Shown here: positions 28,919-37,873 of the stretch, one piece after another
How positions within the stretch are numbered: the first letter of the stretch is position 1
Layout: each line of letters opens with the position of its first letter
From: Aureimonas jatrophae
GTDB taxonomy: Bacteria; Pseudomonadota; Alphaproteobacteria; Rhizobiales; Rhizobiaceae
Reading direction: 5' to 3'
Assembly (NCBI RefSeq): GCF_900104035.1
Contig: NZ_FNIT01000011.1
Location: forward strand, 44,602 to 108,601
Length of the DNA: 64,000 nucleotides
Program-made: the position numbers and the translations under genes
The notes under the pieces: model-generated
The model's database searches: none
What the model was told of the DNA's origin: nothing
Seen by the model: the letters and a program-made list of their open reading frames with translations, nothing else

Positions 28919-30790
28919 TCAGGCCCGGCCGATCGCCCGGGCCTTCGCCTCGTCGTACCACCAGAGCCGTTCCGCCGGAAACCCGTAATCGGGCTTGGTG
29001 GCCGGGCGGCCGAACATGTCCCACCAGGCCATGGCGTGCCCCTGCGCATGGATGTTCGGGATCCAGTCGAGCCGGGAGCGCAGGACGCGGTCGAGGCAGC
29101 GCATCGCCACGTCGAGCTCGGGCCTCGTCCTCGCCTCGCCAATTCTCGTCAGAAGCGCGTCGACAGCGGGATCGGCCATGCCGGGATAGTTGTAGGAGCC
29201 GTTCCGCTCGCGCGTGTCCGACCCGAAGAAGAGCGACAGGCTTTCGCGCGTCGGCGTGCCGTTCAGGGAGAAGCGCGCCAGCACCATGTCGAAGTCGAAG
29301 CGGTTCAGCCGGTCCTGGTACTGCGAGGCGTCCACCACGCGCATCGTGGCGTCGATGCCCAGAAGCCGCATCGTCTCTACCATCTTGCCGTAGACGCGGG
29401 CCTGCTCGGGGTCGTTCAGCATGTATTCCAGCGTGAAGCGCTCGCCGCTCGCATTGACGAGCGCGCCGCCCGAGCGCGTCCAGCCGGCCTCGGCAAGAAG
29501 CTTCGACGCCTCCTGCAGGAGCCGGCGGTCACGGCCCGACCCGTCCGACACGGGCTGGCGCCACACCTCGCCGAAGACCTCGGGCGGCAACTGCGTGCGC
29601 AACGGCTCCAGGATCGCGAGTTCCTCGGGCGAGGGGGTGCCGGCCGCCACGTAGGTCGAGAGCTGGAAGGGCGAGTCCGAGTGCTCGCGCAGGCCGAACA
29701 GGAGGTTGGCGTTGGTCCACTCGAAGTCGAAGCACAGGTTGATCGCGCGGCGCACGCGTGCGTCGGCAAAGCGCGCGCGGCGCTGGTTCAGTGCCCAGCA
29801 CTGGAAGTTCGGCCACTTCTCCTCGGGCAGGATGTCCTTCACGACCCGCCCCTCGCGCACGGCCGGAAAGTCGTACTCGTTGGCCCAGGCGCGCGTGGTG
29901 AACTCCTCGCGCAGCGTCGTGTCGCCCTTCTTGAAGGCCTCCAGCGCGGTCTGCCGGTCGCGGAAGAACTCGACGCGGATCGTCCCGAAATGGTCGAGCC
30001 CGCGCTGGAACGGCATGTCGCGCGCCCAGTAGTCCTCGCGCCGCTCGTACTCGACGAAGCGTCCGGCAATGAAGGCGCCGATCCGGTAAGGGCCGGAGCC
30101 GGGGATCGGGTCGAAGCCGCCTTGGGTGAACGGGCGGTTCGCAAAGAAGCTCGCCGGCACCACGGGCAGGGACAGCGTGGCGAGCGCCGTCGGCAGGGTC
30201 TGCCGGCCGGAGAACCGAAGGACCACGGTCCGCTCGTCCTCGGCCGTCGCCTCCTCCAGCTCGGCCAGGGCGACCAGAAGGCTCGGATGCCCGTCCCGCT
30301 TCATGGATGTGTAGGAGAAGGCGACGTCGGCCGCCGTGACGGGCTCGCCGGTCGAGAAGCGCGCCTGCGGCCGCAGGCGGAAGCGGAACGTGTTCTCGTC
30401 GCCCGAGACCGTGACGCTGTCCGCCAGCTGCCCGTAGAGCCCGTCCGGCTCGTCCAGCGAGCCCACCATCAGCCCGTCATAGAGGTATTCTATGCGCGGC
30501 GGGGCGTTGCCCTGCAGGACGAAGGTGTTGAACGTATCGAACGTGTCCGGCGCCTGGTTCAGGATCCAGGACGGCACGGTGAAGACGACGCGCCCGCCCT
30601 TCGGCGCATCCGGCGTCGCGTAATCGAAATGCGGGTAGTCCGGGCCGTAGCGCAGGTCCCCGAAGGCCGAGAGTCCATGAAGCGGCGTGTCCTTCGCAAG
30701 CGCCGCGAAGGCACGGGGGGCCAGCGCGCCGGATGCCAGCGCACTGAGCGCCAGCTGGCCGAAGCCGCGACGGGTGAAGAGGACGCTCAC
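28919..30790 (-). CDS. Peptide ABC transporter substrate-binding protein, second YejA-like copy
   Basis: A 623-residue periplasmic binding protein (SBP family 5) similar to the upstream copy. Its leader contains FTRRGFGQLALSALASGAL, a twin-arginine-like signal, whereas the other copy has an ordinary Sec leader. Matching blocks include the ARFSTGEPVTAADVAFSYTS region and WALNQRRARFADARVRRAIN. GTG 30790 overlaps the previous stop (GTGA), so the two copies are coupled. Substrate is likely an oligopeptide or peptide antibiotic, by family. Confidence 0.88.
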   Translation of the reverse strand: MSVLFTRRGFGQLALSALASGALAPRAFAALAKDTPLHGLSAFGDLRYGPDYPHFDYATPDAPKGGRVVFTVPSWILNQAPDTFDTFNTFVLQGNAPPRIEYLYDGLMVGSLDEPDGLYGQLADSVTVSGDENTFRFRLRPQARFSTGEPVTAADVAFSYTSMKRDGHPSLLVALAELEEATAEDERTVVLRFSGRQTLPTALATLSLPVVPASFFANRPFTQGGFDPIPGSGPYRIGAFIAGRFVEYERREDYWARDMPFQRGLDHFGTIRVEFFRDRQTALEAFKKGDTTLREEFTTRAWANEYDFPAVREGRVVKDILPEEKWPNFQCWALNQRRARFADARVRRAINLCFDFEWTNANLLFGLREHSDSPFQLSTYVAAGTPSPEELAILEPLRTQLPPEVFGEVWRQPVSDGSGRDRRLLQEASKLLAEAGWTRSGGALVNASGERFTLEYMLNDPEQARVYGKMVETMRLLGIDATMRVVDASQYQDRLNRFDFDMVLARFSLNGTPTRESLSLFFGSDTRERNGSYNYPGMADPAVDALLTRIGEARTRPELDVAMRCLDRVLRSRLDWIPNIHAQGHAMAWWDMFGRPATKPDYGFPAERLWWYDEAKARAIGRA

Positions 30791-32742
30791 GGGCGCGCAG
30801 CCGGGGCGCTGGCCGGGTCGGGCTCACCGGCAGCCGCCGCGTCCGCTGGCGTGTTGACGGCGACCTCGCCCTTCACCCACCAGGAATAGGGGTCGATGCC
30901 CTGGTAGGCCGGACCCTTCTCGGGCATGCCGAACTTGTCCCACCACGAGAGCCAGATCTCGGGATTGTGGTACTGCGGCACGACGTACCAGTTCCACAGG
31001 AGCGTGCGGTCGAGCGCATGGGTCGCGGCGACCAGCGTGTCGCGGTCGGGCGCGTAGATCACCTTGTCGATCAGGGCGTCCACCGCCTCGTTGCGGATGC
31101 CCGGCGTGTTGCGGCTGCCGGGCTGGGTGGCGGCGCGGCTCGACCAGAAGTCGCGCTGCTCGTTGCCGGGGGACAGCGACTGGGCGAAGAGGTCGGTGAC
31201 GACGTCGAACTCGAAATTCGTGACGAGCGCCTGATACTGCGAGGCGTCCACGATGCGCGTGGTGGCGAGGATGCCGAGCCGGCGCAGCTGGTTGGCGAAG
31301 GGGTCGATCACGCGGCTGGCGGACGGGTCGGCCGCAAGGAACTCGATCGTGAAGGGCCTTCCCTGCGCGTCGACGAGGCTCGAACCCTTGCGCGTCCAGC
31401 CGGCCGCCTGCAGGAGTTCGAAGCTGCGTCGCAGCGTGTCGCGCTCGGCCCCCGGCTTGCTGTAGTCCGGCAGCGTATAGGGGGTCGTGAAGACCTCCGG
31501 CGGCAGCTTGTCGCGCAGCGGCTCCAGCAGCGCCAGCTCGCGTCCCTCGGGCAGGCCGGACGAGGCCAGCTCGGAGCCCTGGAAGTAGCTCGTCGTGCGC
31601 CGGTACAGCCCGTAGAAGAGCGAGCGGTTCATCTCCTCGAAGTTGTAGGCGAGCGTGATGGCCTGGCGCGTGCGCGGGTCGGCGAACTTTTCGAGGCGCG
31701 TGTTGAGCACGAAGCCCTGCATCGGCTCGCCGGTCTCGGACGGGAAGGCGCCCTTCTTCACGCGGCCGTCCGCGGCGGCGGGGAAGGTGTAGCCGGTCGC
31801 CCAGCGCCCGGCCGAGTTCTCGAGGCGATAGTCCTGGTAGCCGCCGCGCTTGTAGGCCTCCCAGGAGGCGCTCTGGTCGCGGAAGTAGGTGTAGCGGATC
31901 GTATCGTAGTTGTAGCGGCCCCGGCGCGGGCCCTTGTCGGCCGCCCAGTAGTCCGCGACGCGCTCCCACTCGATCACGGATCCCGGCTGGAAGCTCTTGA
32001 CCCGGTAGGGTCCCGAGCCGACCGGGATCTCCAGCGTCGGCTGCGTGATGTCGCGCTTCTTTCCGCTCGCGTCGGTTCCCTCCCAGAAGTGCCTGGGCAG
32101 CACCACGAGGTCGCCCATGATGTTGGGAAGCTCGCGGTTGCCGGTCTGGTCGAAGCGGAACGTGACCTCTTGGCTGCCCGTCACCTCGGCCGCCGTCACG
32201 CTGCGATAGTAGTTAGCATAGAGCGGCGAGAGCTGCGTGACGGTCTGGAAGCTCCAGACGACGTCCTCGGCCGTGATCGGCTGCCCGTCCCCGAACCGTG
32301 CGGCGGGATCGATGCGGAAGGTGACCGAGGAGATGTCGGCGGGATAGCGCAGGGCTTCGGCCACGAGCGCATGGGCGACACCCGGCTCGTCGGTGGATTG
32401 CTCGAGCAACGTGTCGTAGGCGATGCCGCCGCCGAACGCCGCAAAGCCCGCCGCCGGCGTGCCGCGCACGGGAAAGGGGTTGAAGCTGTCGAACGTGCCG
32501 GGCGCCGATAGGCGCAGCGTCCCACCCTTCGGCGCGTCGGGGTTGACGTAGTCGTAATGCGAGAAGCCGTCGGGATAGCGCGACGGGCGGATCAGGCCGT
32601 TGGACGTGTGCCATTCGCCTGCGGCCGGCGCGGCGGCGGTCGCGGTCCCCGGAGCCGACGCCTCCTGGGCCATCGCGACCTGCGAGGCGGCGGACAGAAG
32701 AAGCGCGGCGACAAAGGCGAGGCGGATCGGGCGAGGGTCCAA
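30787..32742 (-). CDS. yejA: Peptide ABC transporter substrate-binding protein, first YejA-like copy
   Basis: A periplasmic SBP family 5 protein of about 651 residues, first gene of the yej operon. TTG 32742 is proposed because GGAG lies ten bases upstream and it is followed by DPRPIRLAFVAALLLSAASQVAMAQ, a clean Sec signal; in-frame ATG 32844 would add 34 residues ahead of the signal. Blocks such as YVNPDAPKGGTLRLSAPGTFD, PITAEDVVWSF and VGSGPYRVKSF are diagnostic of the YejA group. It supplies substrate to YejB/YejE/YejF together with its tandem paralogue. Confidence 0.87.
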   Translation of the reverse strand: MDPRPIRLAFVAALLLSAASQVAMAQEASAPGTATAAAPAAGEWHTSNGLIRPSRYPDGFSHYDYVNPDAPKGGTLRLSAPGTFDSFNPFPVRGTPAAGFAAFGGGIAYDTLLEQSTDEPGVAHALVAEALRYPADISSVTFRIDPAARFGDGQPITAEDVVWSFQTVTQLSPLYANYYRSVTAAEVTGSQEVTFRFDQTGNRELPNIMGDLVVLPRHFWEGTDASGKKRDITQPTLEIPVGSGPYRVKSFQPGSVIEWERVADYWAADKGPRRGRYNYDTIRYTYFRDQSASWEAYKRGGYQDYRLENSAGRWATGYTFPAAADGRVKKGAFPSETGEPMQGFVLNTRLEKFADPRTRQAITLAYNFEEMNRSLFYGLYRRTTSYFQGSELASSGLPEGRELALLEPLRDKLPPEVFTTPYTLPDYSKPGAERDTLRRSFELLQAAGWTRKGSSLVDAQGRPFTIEFLAADPSASRVIDPFANQLRRLGILATTRIVDASQYQALVTNFEFDVVTDLFAQSLSPGNEQRDFWSSRAATQPGSRNTPGIRNEAVDALIDKVIYAPDRDTLVAATHALDRTLLWNWYVVPQYHNPEIWLSWWDKFGMPEKGPAYQGIDPYSWWVKGEVAVNTPADAAAAGEPDPASAPAARP

Positions 32743-32852
32743 GGGCTGGGATCTCCGGCGGAACGCATGGGGCGGCCCCGGCCGGTCGAAGGGCACGGGG
32801 TGGCGCCCCCCGAAGGTAAAGACGCCGGCGCCTCTGTCCACCATTGATGCGA

Positions 32853-32884
32853 AACGGGGCCGGACATCGCTGTCCGGCCCCGTT
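32853..32884. terminator. Strong intrinsic-type hairpin after the cytochrome c gene
   Basis: A perfect 14-base stem, AACGGGGCCGGACA (32853-32866) with TGTCCGGCCCCGTT (32871-32884), encloses the tetraloop TCGC. It lies 29 bases beyond the stop of the leftward cytochrome gene and about 110 bases before the proposed yejA start, so it should insulate the yej operon. Confidence 0.8.
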
Positions 32885-32913
32885 CAAGATGCTGCGATGT
32901 CGCGTGCGTCGCC

Positions 32914-33960
32914 TTACTGCGCGGGCTGCGTCGCCGGTGCGGCGGGTGCGGCCGGCGTCGCTTCCGGGGCGGCGGGCGCGGCGCCCGGAGCGGGCGCGGG
33001 CTGGGCGGCGGGGTTGCCGTTCGCGCCATCGGGCTGGACACCGGTCGGGGCCGGCGCGGGAGCCGCGCCGGACGCTGCCGGCTGCTGCGCGGGCTGCGGC
33101 GGCTCGGGGGCCTGCGGGGGTGCCGAGCCGGCATTGTCGCCGGTGGCGGGAACCTGGCCCGTCAGCGGCGCGGTGGGCGCACCGCCCGTGGCGGGATCGG
33201 TGGTTCCGGCGCCCTGCGGCTGCGACACCGGGTCGCCCGGCAGGGCGGTCGAGGTCGAGGTGGCGGGCGCGGTCGGCTGCGGCGCCTGGGCATTGCCTTC
33301 GGCCGGTGCCTGACCGGCGGCCGGTGCCTGACCCTCAGCCGGTGCCGCGCCTTCGGCCGGCGCTGCGCCTTCCGCGGGAGCCGCTTCGGCGGTCGCGCCG
33401 GCATCAGGCGCGGGCAGGGCCGGCGGGTTGTCGGAGAGCGTGCGCAGGTAGGCCAGGAGGTCGGCGCGCTCCTGGTCCTTGGGCAGGCCGGCGAAGCCCA
33501 TGGCCGTGCCCTTGATGTACTGCTTGGGGCCGTGCAGGAAGTGGTTCAGGTGATCCCAGTCCCAGACCACCGACTGGCCCTGGCTGAACTCGGTCATCGC
33601 GGCCGAGTAGCTGAAGCCCTCGTGGCTGGCGATCGGTCGGTTCACGATGTCCCAAAGATCGGGTCCGACCTTGTTGGGGCCGCCCTTCTCGCCGGAATGG
33701 CAGGCCTGGCAGCGCTTGAAGATGCCCGCGCCCGCGTCCGCGTTGGCGCTCGCCATGATCTGGCCGACCGGGGTCACCTCGTTGCCGGGCGCGGGAGCCG
33801 CCGCGCCGCCGGCGGCCGGCTCGGCCGCCTGGATCGCGTAACCGGGCTGCTCGGGCGCCTCGGAATGGAAGAGCCCCTCCGCCACCAGACTGCCGCCGAA
33901 CAGCACGAACACGGTGCCCAGGAGGGCACCGAAGATCTTGTTGGCCTCGAATGAATCCAT
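32914..33960 (-). CDS. Membrane-anchored c-type cytochrome with long Pro/Ala-rich tail (CycM-like)
   Basis: A 348-residue protein. Residues 8-30 form an uncleaved anchor, and 60-178 a class I cytochrome c domain with haem site CQACH (84-88) and Met154 in GTAMGFAG as probable axial ligand. The core resembles cytochrome c552/CycM, which passes electrons between the bc1 complex and aa3 oxidase. Residues 180-348 are a low-complexity Ala/Pro/Gly tail containing the tandem unit APAEG about five times; ordinary CycM proteins end near residue 185. It is divergent from kdsB-pheA, an arrangement familiar from rhizobia. Confidence 0.88.
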   Translation of the reverse strand: MDSFEANKIFGALLGTVFVLFGGSLVAEGLFHSEAPEQPGYAIQAAEPAAGGAAAPAPGNEVTPVGQIMASANADAGAGIFKRCQACHSGEKGGPNKVGPDLWDIVNRPIASHEGFSYSAAMTEFSQGQSVVWDWDHLNHFLHGPKQYIKGTAMGFAGLPKDQERADLLAYLRTLSDNPPALPAPDAGATAEAAPAEGAAPAEGAAPAEGQAPAAGQAPAEGNAQAPQPTAPATSTSTALPGDPVSQPQGAGTTDPATGGAPTAPLTGQVPATGDNAGSAPPQAPEPPQPAQQPAASGAAPAPAPTGVQPDGANGNPAAQPAPAPGAAPAAPEATPAAPAAPATQPAQ

Positions 33961-34219
33961 GGCGATGAGGAGGCTCCGCTGCGGCCGCTGCGAACCCCTC
34001 CCGAGGCGGCCGGCCGTTCAAACAAACACGCGCGGGCGTTACGGCCTTTTGCCGGGGGGCGGCAAGACCTATAAGCCCGCGAAGCTGGAAGCGTTCTGAC
34101 ATTGTGATCCGTTGCGATCAAGCGTCCGCTCGCCACAGCCCCGCCAAATCCCGTCGCCTGCCCCAGAAGTTTCGGGCCGGGCGCGCGAGCCCTCCTGTCC
34201 CGCGTCGGAAGAACCGCCC
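33961..34219. promoter_or_regulatory. Divergent promoter region between cytochrome c and kdsB-pheA
   Basis: No gene is seen in this 259-base gap. It holds a perfect inverted repeat TTGCCG (34049-34054) / CGGCAA (34060-34065) around five G, followed by TATAAG at 34070-34075, which could be a -10 element for the rightward gene. A GGAAG ribosome site lies just before ATG 34220. Promoter positions are guesses. Confidence 0.35.
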
Positions 34220-35851
34220 ATGTCCACGCTCGTCCTCGTGCCGGCCCGCATCGCCTCGACGCGCCTGCCCGGCAAGCCGCTGGCCCCGATCCATGGCCGC
34301 CCGATGATCGTCCACGTGGCCGAGCGCGCGCGCGAGGCCGATGTCGGGCGCGTCGTGGTGGCGACCGATTCCCAGGACGTGCTGGAGGCGGTCCGCAGGG
34401 CGGGCTTCGAGGCGGTGATGACGCGCACCGACCATCCGTCGGGCTCGGATCGCATCTTCGAGGCGCTGCGCCTCGTGGATCCCGAGGGCCTCGTGGACAC
34501 GGTGGTGAACCTGCAAGGGGACCTGCCCACCGTCGAGCCCGAGACCGTGCGCGCGAGCCTGCGCGCGCTCGCCGATCCGGCCTGCGACATCGGCACGGTG
34601 GTGGTGCCGATTGAGAACCGGCGCGACCGCGAGGATCCGAGCGTCGTGAAGGCGGTTCTGGCCGGCGCGGGCGAGGGCGATGCGCCGCGCCGCGCCCTCT
34701 ACTTCACGCGGGCGACGGCACCCACGGGCGAGGGGCCGCTGTTCCACCATGTCGGCATCTACGCCTACCGCCGCGCGGCGCTGGAGCGCTTCGTCGCCCT
34801 GCCGCCGGGCGCCCTGGAGCGCCGCGAGACGCTGGAGCAGCTGCGCGCGCTGGAGGCGGGCATGCGGATCGACGCCTGCGTGGTGGACGCCGTGCCGCTC
34901 GGCGTCGATACGCCGCGCCAGCTGGCCGAGGCGCGGCGGCTCCTGTCGCCCGCCGGGGCCGGCGCGCGCATCGCCTTCCAGGGCGAGCCGGGCGCCAACT
35001 CCGACATCGCCTGCGAGGAAATGTTCCCGGGCCGCGAGACGCTGCCCTGCGCGAGCTTCGACGACGCCTTCCGCGCGGTCGCCGACGGCCAGGCGGAACT
35101 GGCCATGATCCCGATCGAGAACACGCTGGCGGGCCGCGTCGCCGACGTGCACCACCTCCTTCCCCAGGCCGGCCTGCGCATCGTGGGCGAGCATTTCCTG
35201 CCGATCCACTTCCACTTCATGGCGCTGCCGGGCGTGGACGAGTCGGAGGTCCGCACGATCCACAGCCACGTCCATGCGCTCGGACAATGCCGCGCGCTTC
35301 TGAACGAGACCGATCCCGCGACCGGCCGGCCTCGCTGGCGCGGTCGGACCGAGGGCGACACGGCGGGCTCGGCGCGGCTCGTGCGCGACAGCGCAGACCG
35401 GTCGATGGCCGCGCTCGCGCCTCGGCGGGCGGCCGAGATCTACGGGCTCCACATCCTGCGCGAGCGGGTCGAGGACGATCCCACCAACCAGACGCGCTTC
35501 GTGGTGCTGCGCCGGCCGGAGGGCGACGAGCGCGCTCTCTGGGCGCCGGCTGCGGGAGGCGGAGCGCCGACGCCCGGCGTCGTCACGACCTTTGTCTTCG
35601 ACGTGCGCAACATTCCCGCCGCGCTCTACAAGGCGCTGGGCGGCTTTGCGACCAACGGCGTCAACATGACCAAGCTCGAGAGCTACCAGCTCGGCGGACG
35701 CTTCACCGCGACGCGCTTCTATGCCGACGTGATCGGCCATCCGGACGACGCGCCGCTCGCACGCGCGCTTGCCGAACTCGAACACTTCACGACCGACCTC
35801 GAGATCCTCGGCGTCTACCGTTTCGCGAGCACCCGGCCGCTGACGGACTGA
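34220..35851 (+). CDS. KdsB-PheA fusion: CMP-KDO synthetase fused to prephenate dehydratase
   Basis: One 543-residue frame encodes two enzymes. Residues 1-245 are 3-deoxy-manno-octulosonate cytidylyltransferase, with [16 protein letters not shown], the VVNLQGDLP metal/CTP segment and VGIYAYRR; it activates KDO for lipopolysaccharide. From 249, [16 protein letters not shown] starts a prephenate dehydratase with [11 protein letters not shown] and the catalytic [11 protein letters not shown] motif, and an ACT domain (about 445-530, [16 protein letters not shown]) for phenylalanine feedback. Only about four residues link them. In related genomes these are adjacent separate genes. No stop or alternative start RBS was seen at the junction. 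Confidence 0.93.
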   Translation: MSTLVLVPARIASTRLPGKPLAPIHGRPMIVHVAERAREADVGRVVVATDSQDVLEAVRRAGFEAVMTRTDHPSGSDRIFEALRLVDPEGLVDTVVNLQGDLPTVEPETVRASLRALADPACDIGTVVVPIENRRDREDPSVVKAVLAGAGEGDAPRRALYFTRATAPTGEGPLFHHVGIYAYRRAALERFVALPPGALERRETLEQLRALEAGMRIDACVVDAVPLGVDTPRQLAEARRLLSPAGAGARIAFQGEPGANSDIACEEMFPGRETLPCASFDDAFRAVADGQAELAMIPIENTLAGRVADVHHLLPQAGLRIVGEHFLPIHFHFMALPGVDESEVRTIHSHVHALGQCRALLNETDPATGRPRWRGRTEGDTAGSARLVRDSADRSMAALAPRRAAEIYGLHILRERVEDDPTNQTRFVVLRRPEGDERALWAPAAGGGAPTPGVVTTFVFDVRNIPAALYKALGGFATNGVNMTKLESYQLGGRFTATRFYADVIGHPDDAPLARALAELEHFTTDLEILGVYRFASTRPLTD

Positions 35852-35880
35852 CGGCACGCCCGAACGCCCACAAGGTCCCA

Positions 35881-35918
35881 AACGCAAAAACCCCGCCTCG
35901 CGGCGGGGTTTTTGCGTT
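35881..35918. terminator. Intrinsic terminator between kdsB-pheA and the DUF1127 gene
   Basis: A perfect 17-base stem, AACGCAAAAACCCCGCC (35881-35897) with its complement (35902-35918), encloses TCGC. Each arm contains a run of five A or T, so it works in both directions. It serves kdsB-pheA from the left and the DUF1127 gene from the right. Confidence 0.93.
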
Positions 35919-35938
35919 TCTGCAGTGGTGTGCGGCGC

Positions 35939-36085
35939 TTAGCGGCCGACGCGCACCATGCGGTCGATGTCACCGCGCATCACGCCGATGTCGCTCAACA
36001 TACGGTCATCCATACGGTTGAGCTCGAGAACGGTCTTGCGGTGCGCGCGAATGGTCTGGAAGCGCTTGGCGAGGGAGGTCAGCAT
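35939..36085 (-). CDS. DUF1127 small Arg-rich protein
   Basis: A 48-residue basic peptide that is too short for most gene finders. It has the DUF1127 layout: a helical N-terminus (LAKRFQTIRAHRKTV) followed by the hallmark LNRMDDRMLSDIGVMRGDI. Alphaproteobacteria carry several such genes; studied members affect RNA turnover and stress or phosphate-related phenotypes, but the role of this copy is unknown. It ends just before the bidirectional terminator and has its own upstream region of about 130 bases. Confidence 0.9.
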   Translation of the reverse strand: MLTSLAKRFQTIRAHRKTVLELNRMDDRMLSDIGVMRGDIDRMVRVGR

Positions 36086-36217
36086 CGGTCGTGTCCGGTT
36101 CGTCAGTCAATCTGATGACCGGTATGTAGACCCTCGACCTGCCCAGAAGGAGAGCAGGTTCTGCACGCCTCTTGTGCAATCTGTGCATGGCCTGCGCAAT
36201 TTTTGCGAAACCTTTCC

Positions 36218-37135
36218 TTAACCCTCCCATGATTCGACCGGTTCTTCGCTTGTGTCGAAGCTCGCCGGATCGGCGGCGAAGCGGCGGATGAGATGGTGCG
36301 CGATGGCGAATTCCTGCGGCGCCTGGATGCCGTCCGCATGGGTGCCGGCGAGCATGGCGCGCACCTCGTCGCGCCGGAACCAGCGGCAGTCCTCGAGCTC
36401 GGTCTCGTCGCGCCGGATCTCGCTGTCCAGCGCCAACCCGGCGCAGCCCAGCATCAGCGAGCCCGGAAAGGGCCAGGGCTGGCTCAGGAGATAGCGAACC
36501 TCGCCCACCGTGATGCCCGCTTCCTCCAGCGTTTCGCGGCGCACCGCGTCCTCCACCGTCTCGCCCGCCTCCACGAAGCCGGCGAGGCAGGACCACATGC
36601 CCGCGGGAAACTGCGGCTGGCGTCCGAGCAGGCAGCGCCCCCGTCCGTCGTGCACGAGCATGATCGTGACCGGATCGGTGCGGGGAAACAGGATGTGCCC
36701 GCAGGCCGTGCAGCGGCGCCGGAAGCCGCCGGCCTCCGAGGCCGTGGCCGAGCCGCACCGCCCGCAGAAGCGGTTGGCGGCGTGCCAGTTCAGAAGGTGA
36801 GACGCCTGCGCGAGCTGGCCCTCGCCGTTCTCGTCGAGAAGCTGGGCGCTGCCGATCCGCCGCAGAGGTTCGGGCGCGGCGCCAGCGGGCGCGGGCCCTG
36901 CCAACTCGCCCGCCCAGCGCGGCGCGCCCTCGCGCGTGTGGCCCAGAAGCACCCGCTCGCCCGCCTCTGCCTCGCCGAGCCGAAACAGCGGATCGCCGTC
37001 GCGCAGCTGCCAGGCGCCGTCCCCGTCGCGCAGCATGATGCGCGCGCGCTCGTTTCGCGCCGCCGCCTCGACCTGATCGGCGTCGCGATGCTCACCGTCG
37101 CGTACGAGGCGGTTGCCGCTGTATCCAAGGCGCAT
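36218..37135 (-). CDS. nudC: NADH pyrophosphatase / RNA decapping Nudix enzyme
   Basis: A 305-residue NudC-type protein that hydrolyses NAD(H) and removes NAD caps from RNA 5' ends. The zinc ribbon uses Cys124, Cys127, Cys142 and Cys145. The Nudix box at 186-208 (GFVEAGETVEDAVRRE onward) is complete, and the SQPWPFPGSLM motif specific to NudC follows. ATG 37135 leaves a normal N-terminal domain; the longer frame overlaps the HIT gene. It lies 16 bases after the HIT gene and probably shares its transcript. Confidence 0.94.
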   Translation of the reverse strand: MRLGYSGNRLVRDGEHRDADQVEAAARNERARIMLRDGDGAWQLRDGDPLFRLGEAEAGERVLLGHTREGAPRWAGELAGPAPAGAAPEPLRRIGSAQLLDENGEGQLAQASHLLNWHAANRFCGRCGSATASEAGGFRRRCTACGHILFPRTDPVTIMLVHDGRGRCLLGRQPQFPAGMWSCLAGFVEAGETVEDAVRRETLEEAGITVGEVRYLLSQPWPFPGSLMLGCAGLALDSEIRRDETELEDCRWFRRDEVRAMLAGTHADGIQAPQEFAIAHHLIRRFAADPASFDTSEEPVESWEG

Positions 37136-37151
37136 GGGGCTTATCCGTTCG

Positions 37152-37577
37152 TCACAGCCGTTCCAGGAGGCGGGCGGCGAACGTCCCGGCTTCCTCGTCG
37201 TTCCAGGGTTCGCGCTGCCCGAAGCCCCAGACGGGGCCCGGCCAGTTCGGGTCGCCCTCGCGCCGCGCCACCACATGGAGATGGAACTGGCGCACCGCGT
37301 TGCCGAGCGTCGCGACGTTGGTCTTTTCGGCGCCCGTGGTCTCGCGCAACGCGCCCGCGACGCGCGCCGCCTCCTCCACGAGAAGGGCGCGCTCCTCGGC
37401 CGTCAGGTCGGTGATCTCGACGACCCCCGTCCGGCGCGGCACGAGGATCGCCCAGGGCCAGCGCCGGTCGTTCATGAGAACGAGGCGGCAGAGTTCGAGA
37501 TCGGCGAGAAGCCGCGTGTCGGCGTGGAGCCGCGGATCGAGCTCGAAGGGGGCGGGCGAAGGGGAAGCGTCTTGCAT
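37152..37577 (-). CDS. HIT-family nucleotide-binding protein
   Basis: A 141-residue histidine-triad protein. The catalytic segment QFHLHVVARREGDPNWPGPVW (read as QFHLHVVAR then DPNWPGPVWG) has His99 and His101, with Arg in place of the third histidine. This is usual for the proteobacterial branch with the DPNWPGPVWG tail. Members hydrolyse or transfer nucleotidyl groups, but the in vivo substrate is not known. Its start is only about 30 bases from the divergent SRP RNA. Confidence 0.88.
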   Translation of the reverse strand: MQDASPSPAPFELDPRLHADTRLLADLELCRLVLMNDRRWPWAILVPRRTGVVEITDLTAEERALLVEEAARVAGALRETTGAEKTNVATLGNAVRQFHLHVVARREGDPNWPGPVWGFGQREPWNDEEAGTFAARLLERL

Positions 37578-37606
37578 TCGGGAGCGGTCTCGCCGATATG
37601 AGGAGC

Positions 37607-37702
37607 GGGAGGTTGGTGGTGGACGAGCCGCTCGCCAACCGGGTCAGGTCCGGAAGGAAGCAGCCCCAACGAATCCGGCACGGGTCATCGTGCCAGCCTC
37701 CC
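37607..37702 (+). ncRNA. ffs: Signal recognition particle RNA (4.5S type)
   Basis: The region contains the universally conserved SRP domain IV apical sequence GGTCAGGTCCGGAAGGAAGC at 37646-37665. The terminal helix is formed by GGGAGGTTGG (37607-37616) and CCAGCCTCCC (37693-37702), which pair fully when one G-U is allowed. The 96-base core is the size of the short bacterial SRP RNA. It works with Ffh in co-translational membrane targeting. Ends may extend a few bases either side. Its place before dnaX is common in alphaproteobacteria. Confidence 0.96.
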
Positions 37703-37873
37703 ACCCTCCTTAATCCTCGCCACCCCGCCTGTGTAGCCGGATCGCTCCGGCCGCCGCCGGGGATGTGCGTTCCCGTCTCGCGGCTGTTCAAGTCGAGCGC
37801 GAGGCTTTAGGGTCGTCCGGCTGCCGTCGGCGGACCTCCGCCTTCATTCCTGGGACCTCCTATCTCCGACCTG

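Noticed and set aside
36086..36217. Small hairpin CGCAA-TTT-TTGCG as a nudC terminator
   Set aside because: The stem is only five bases with no following T-run, so it was not annotated.
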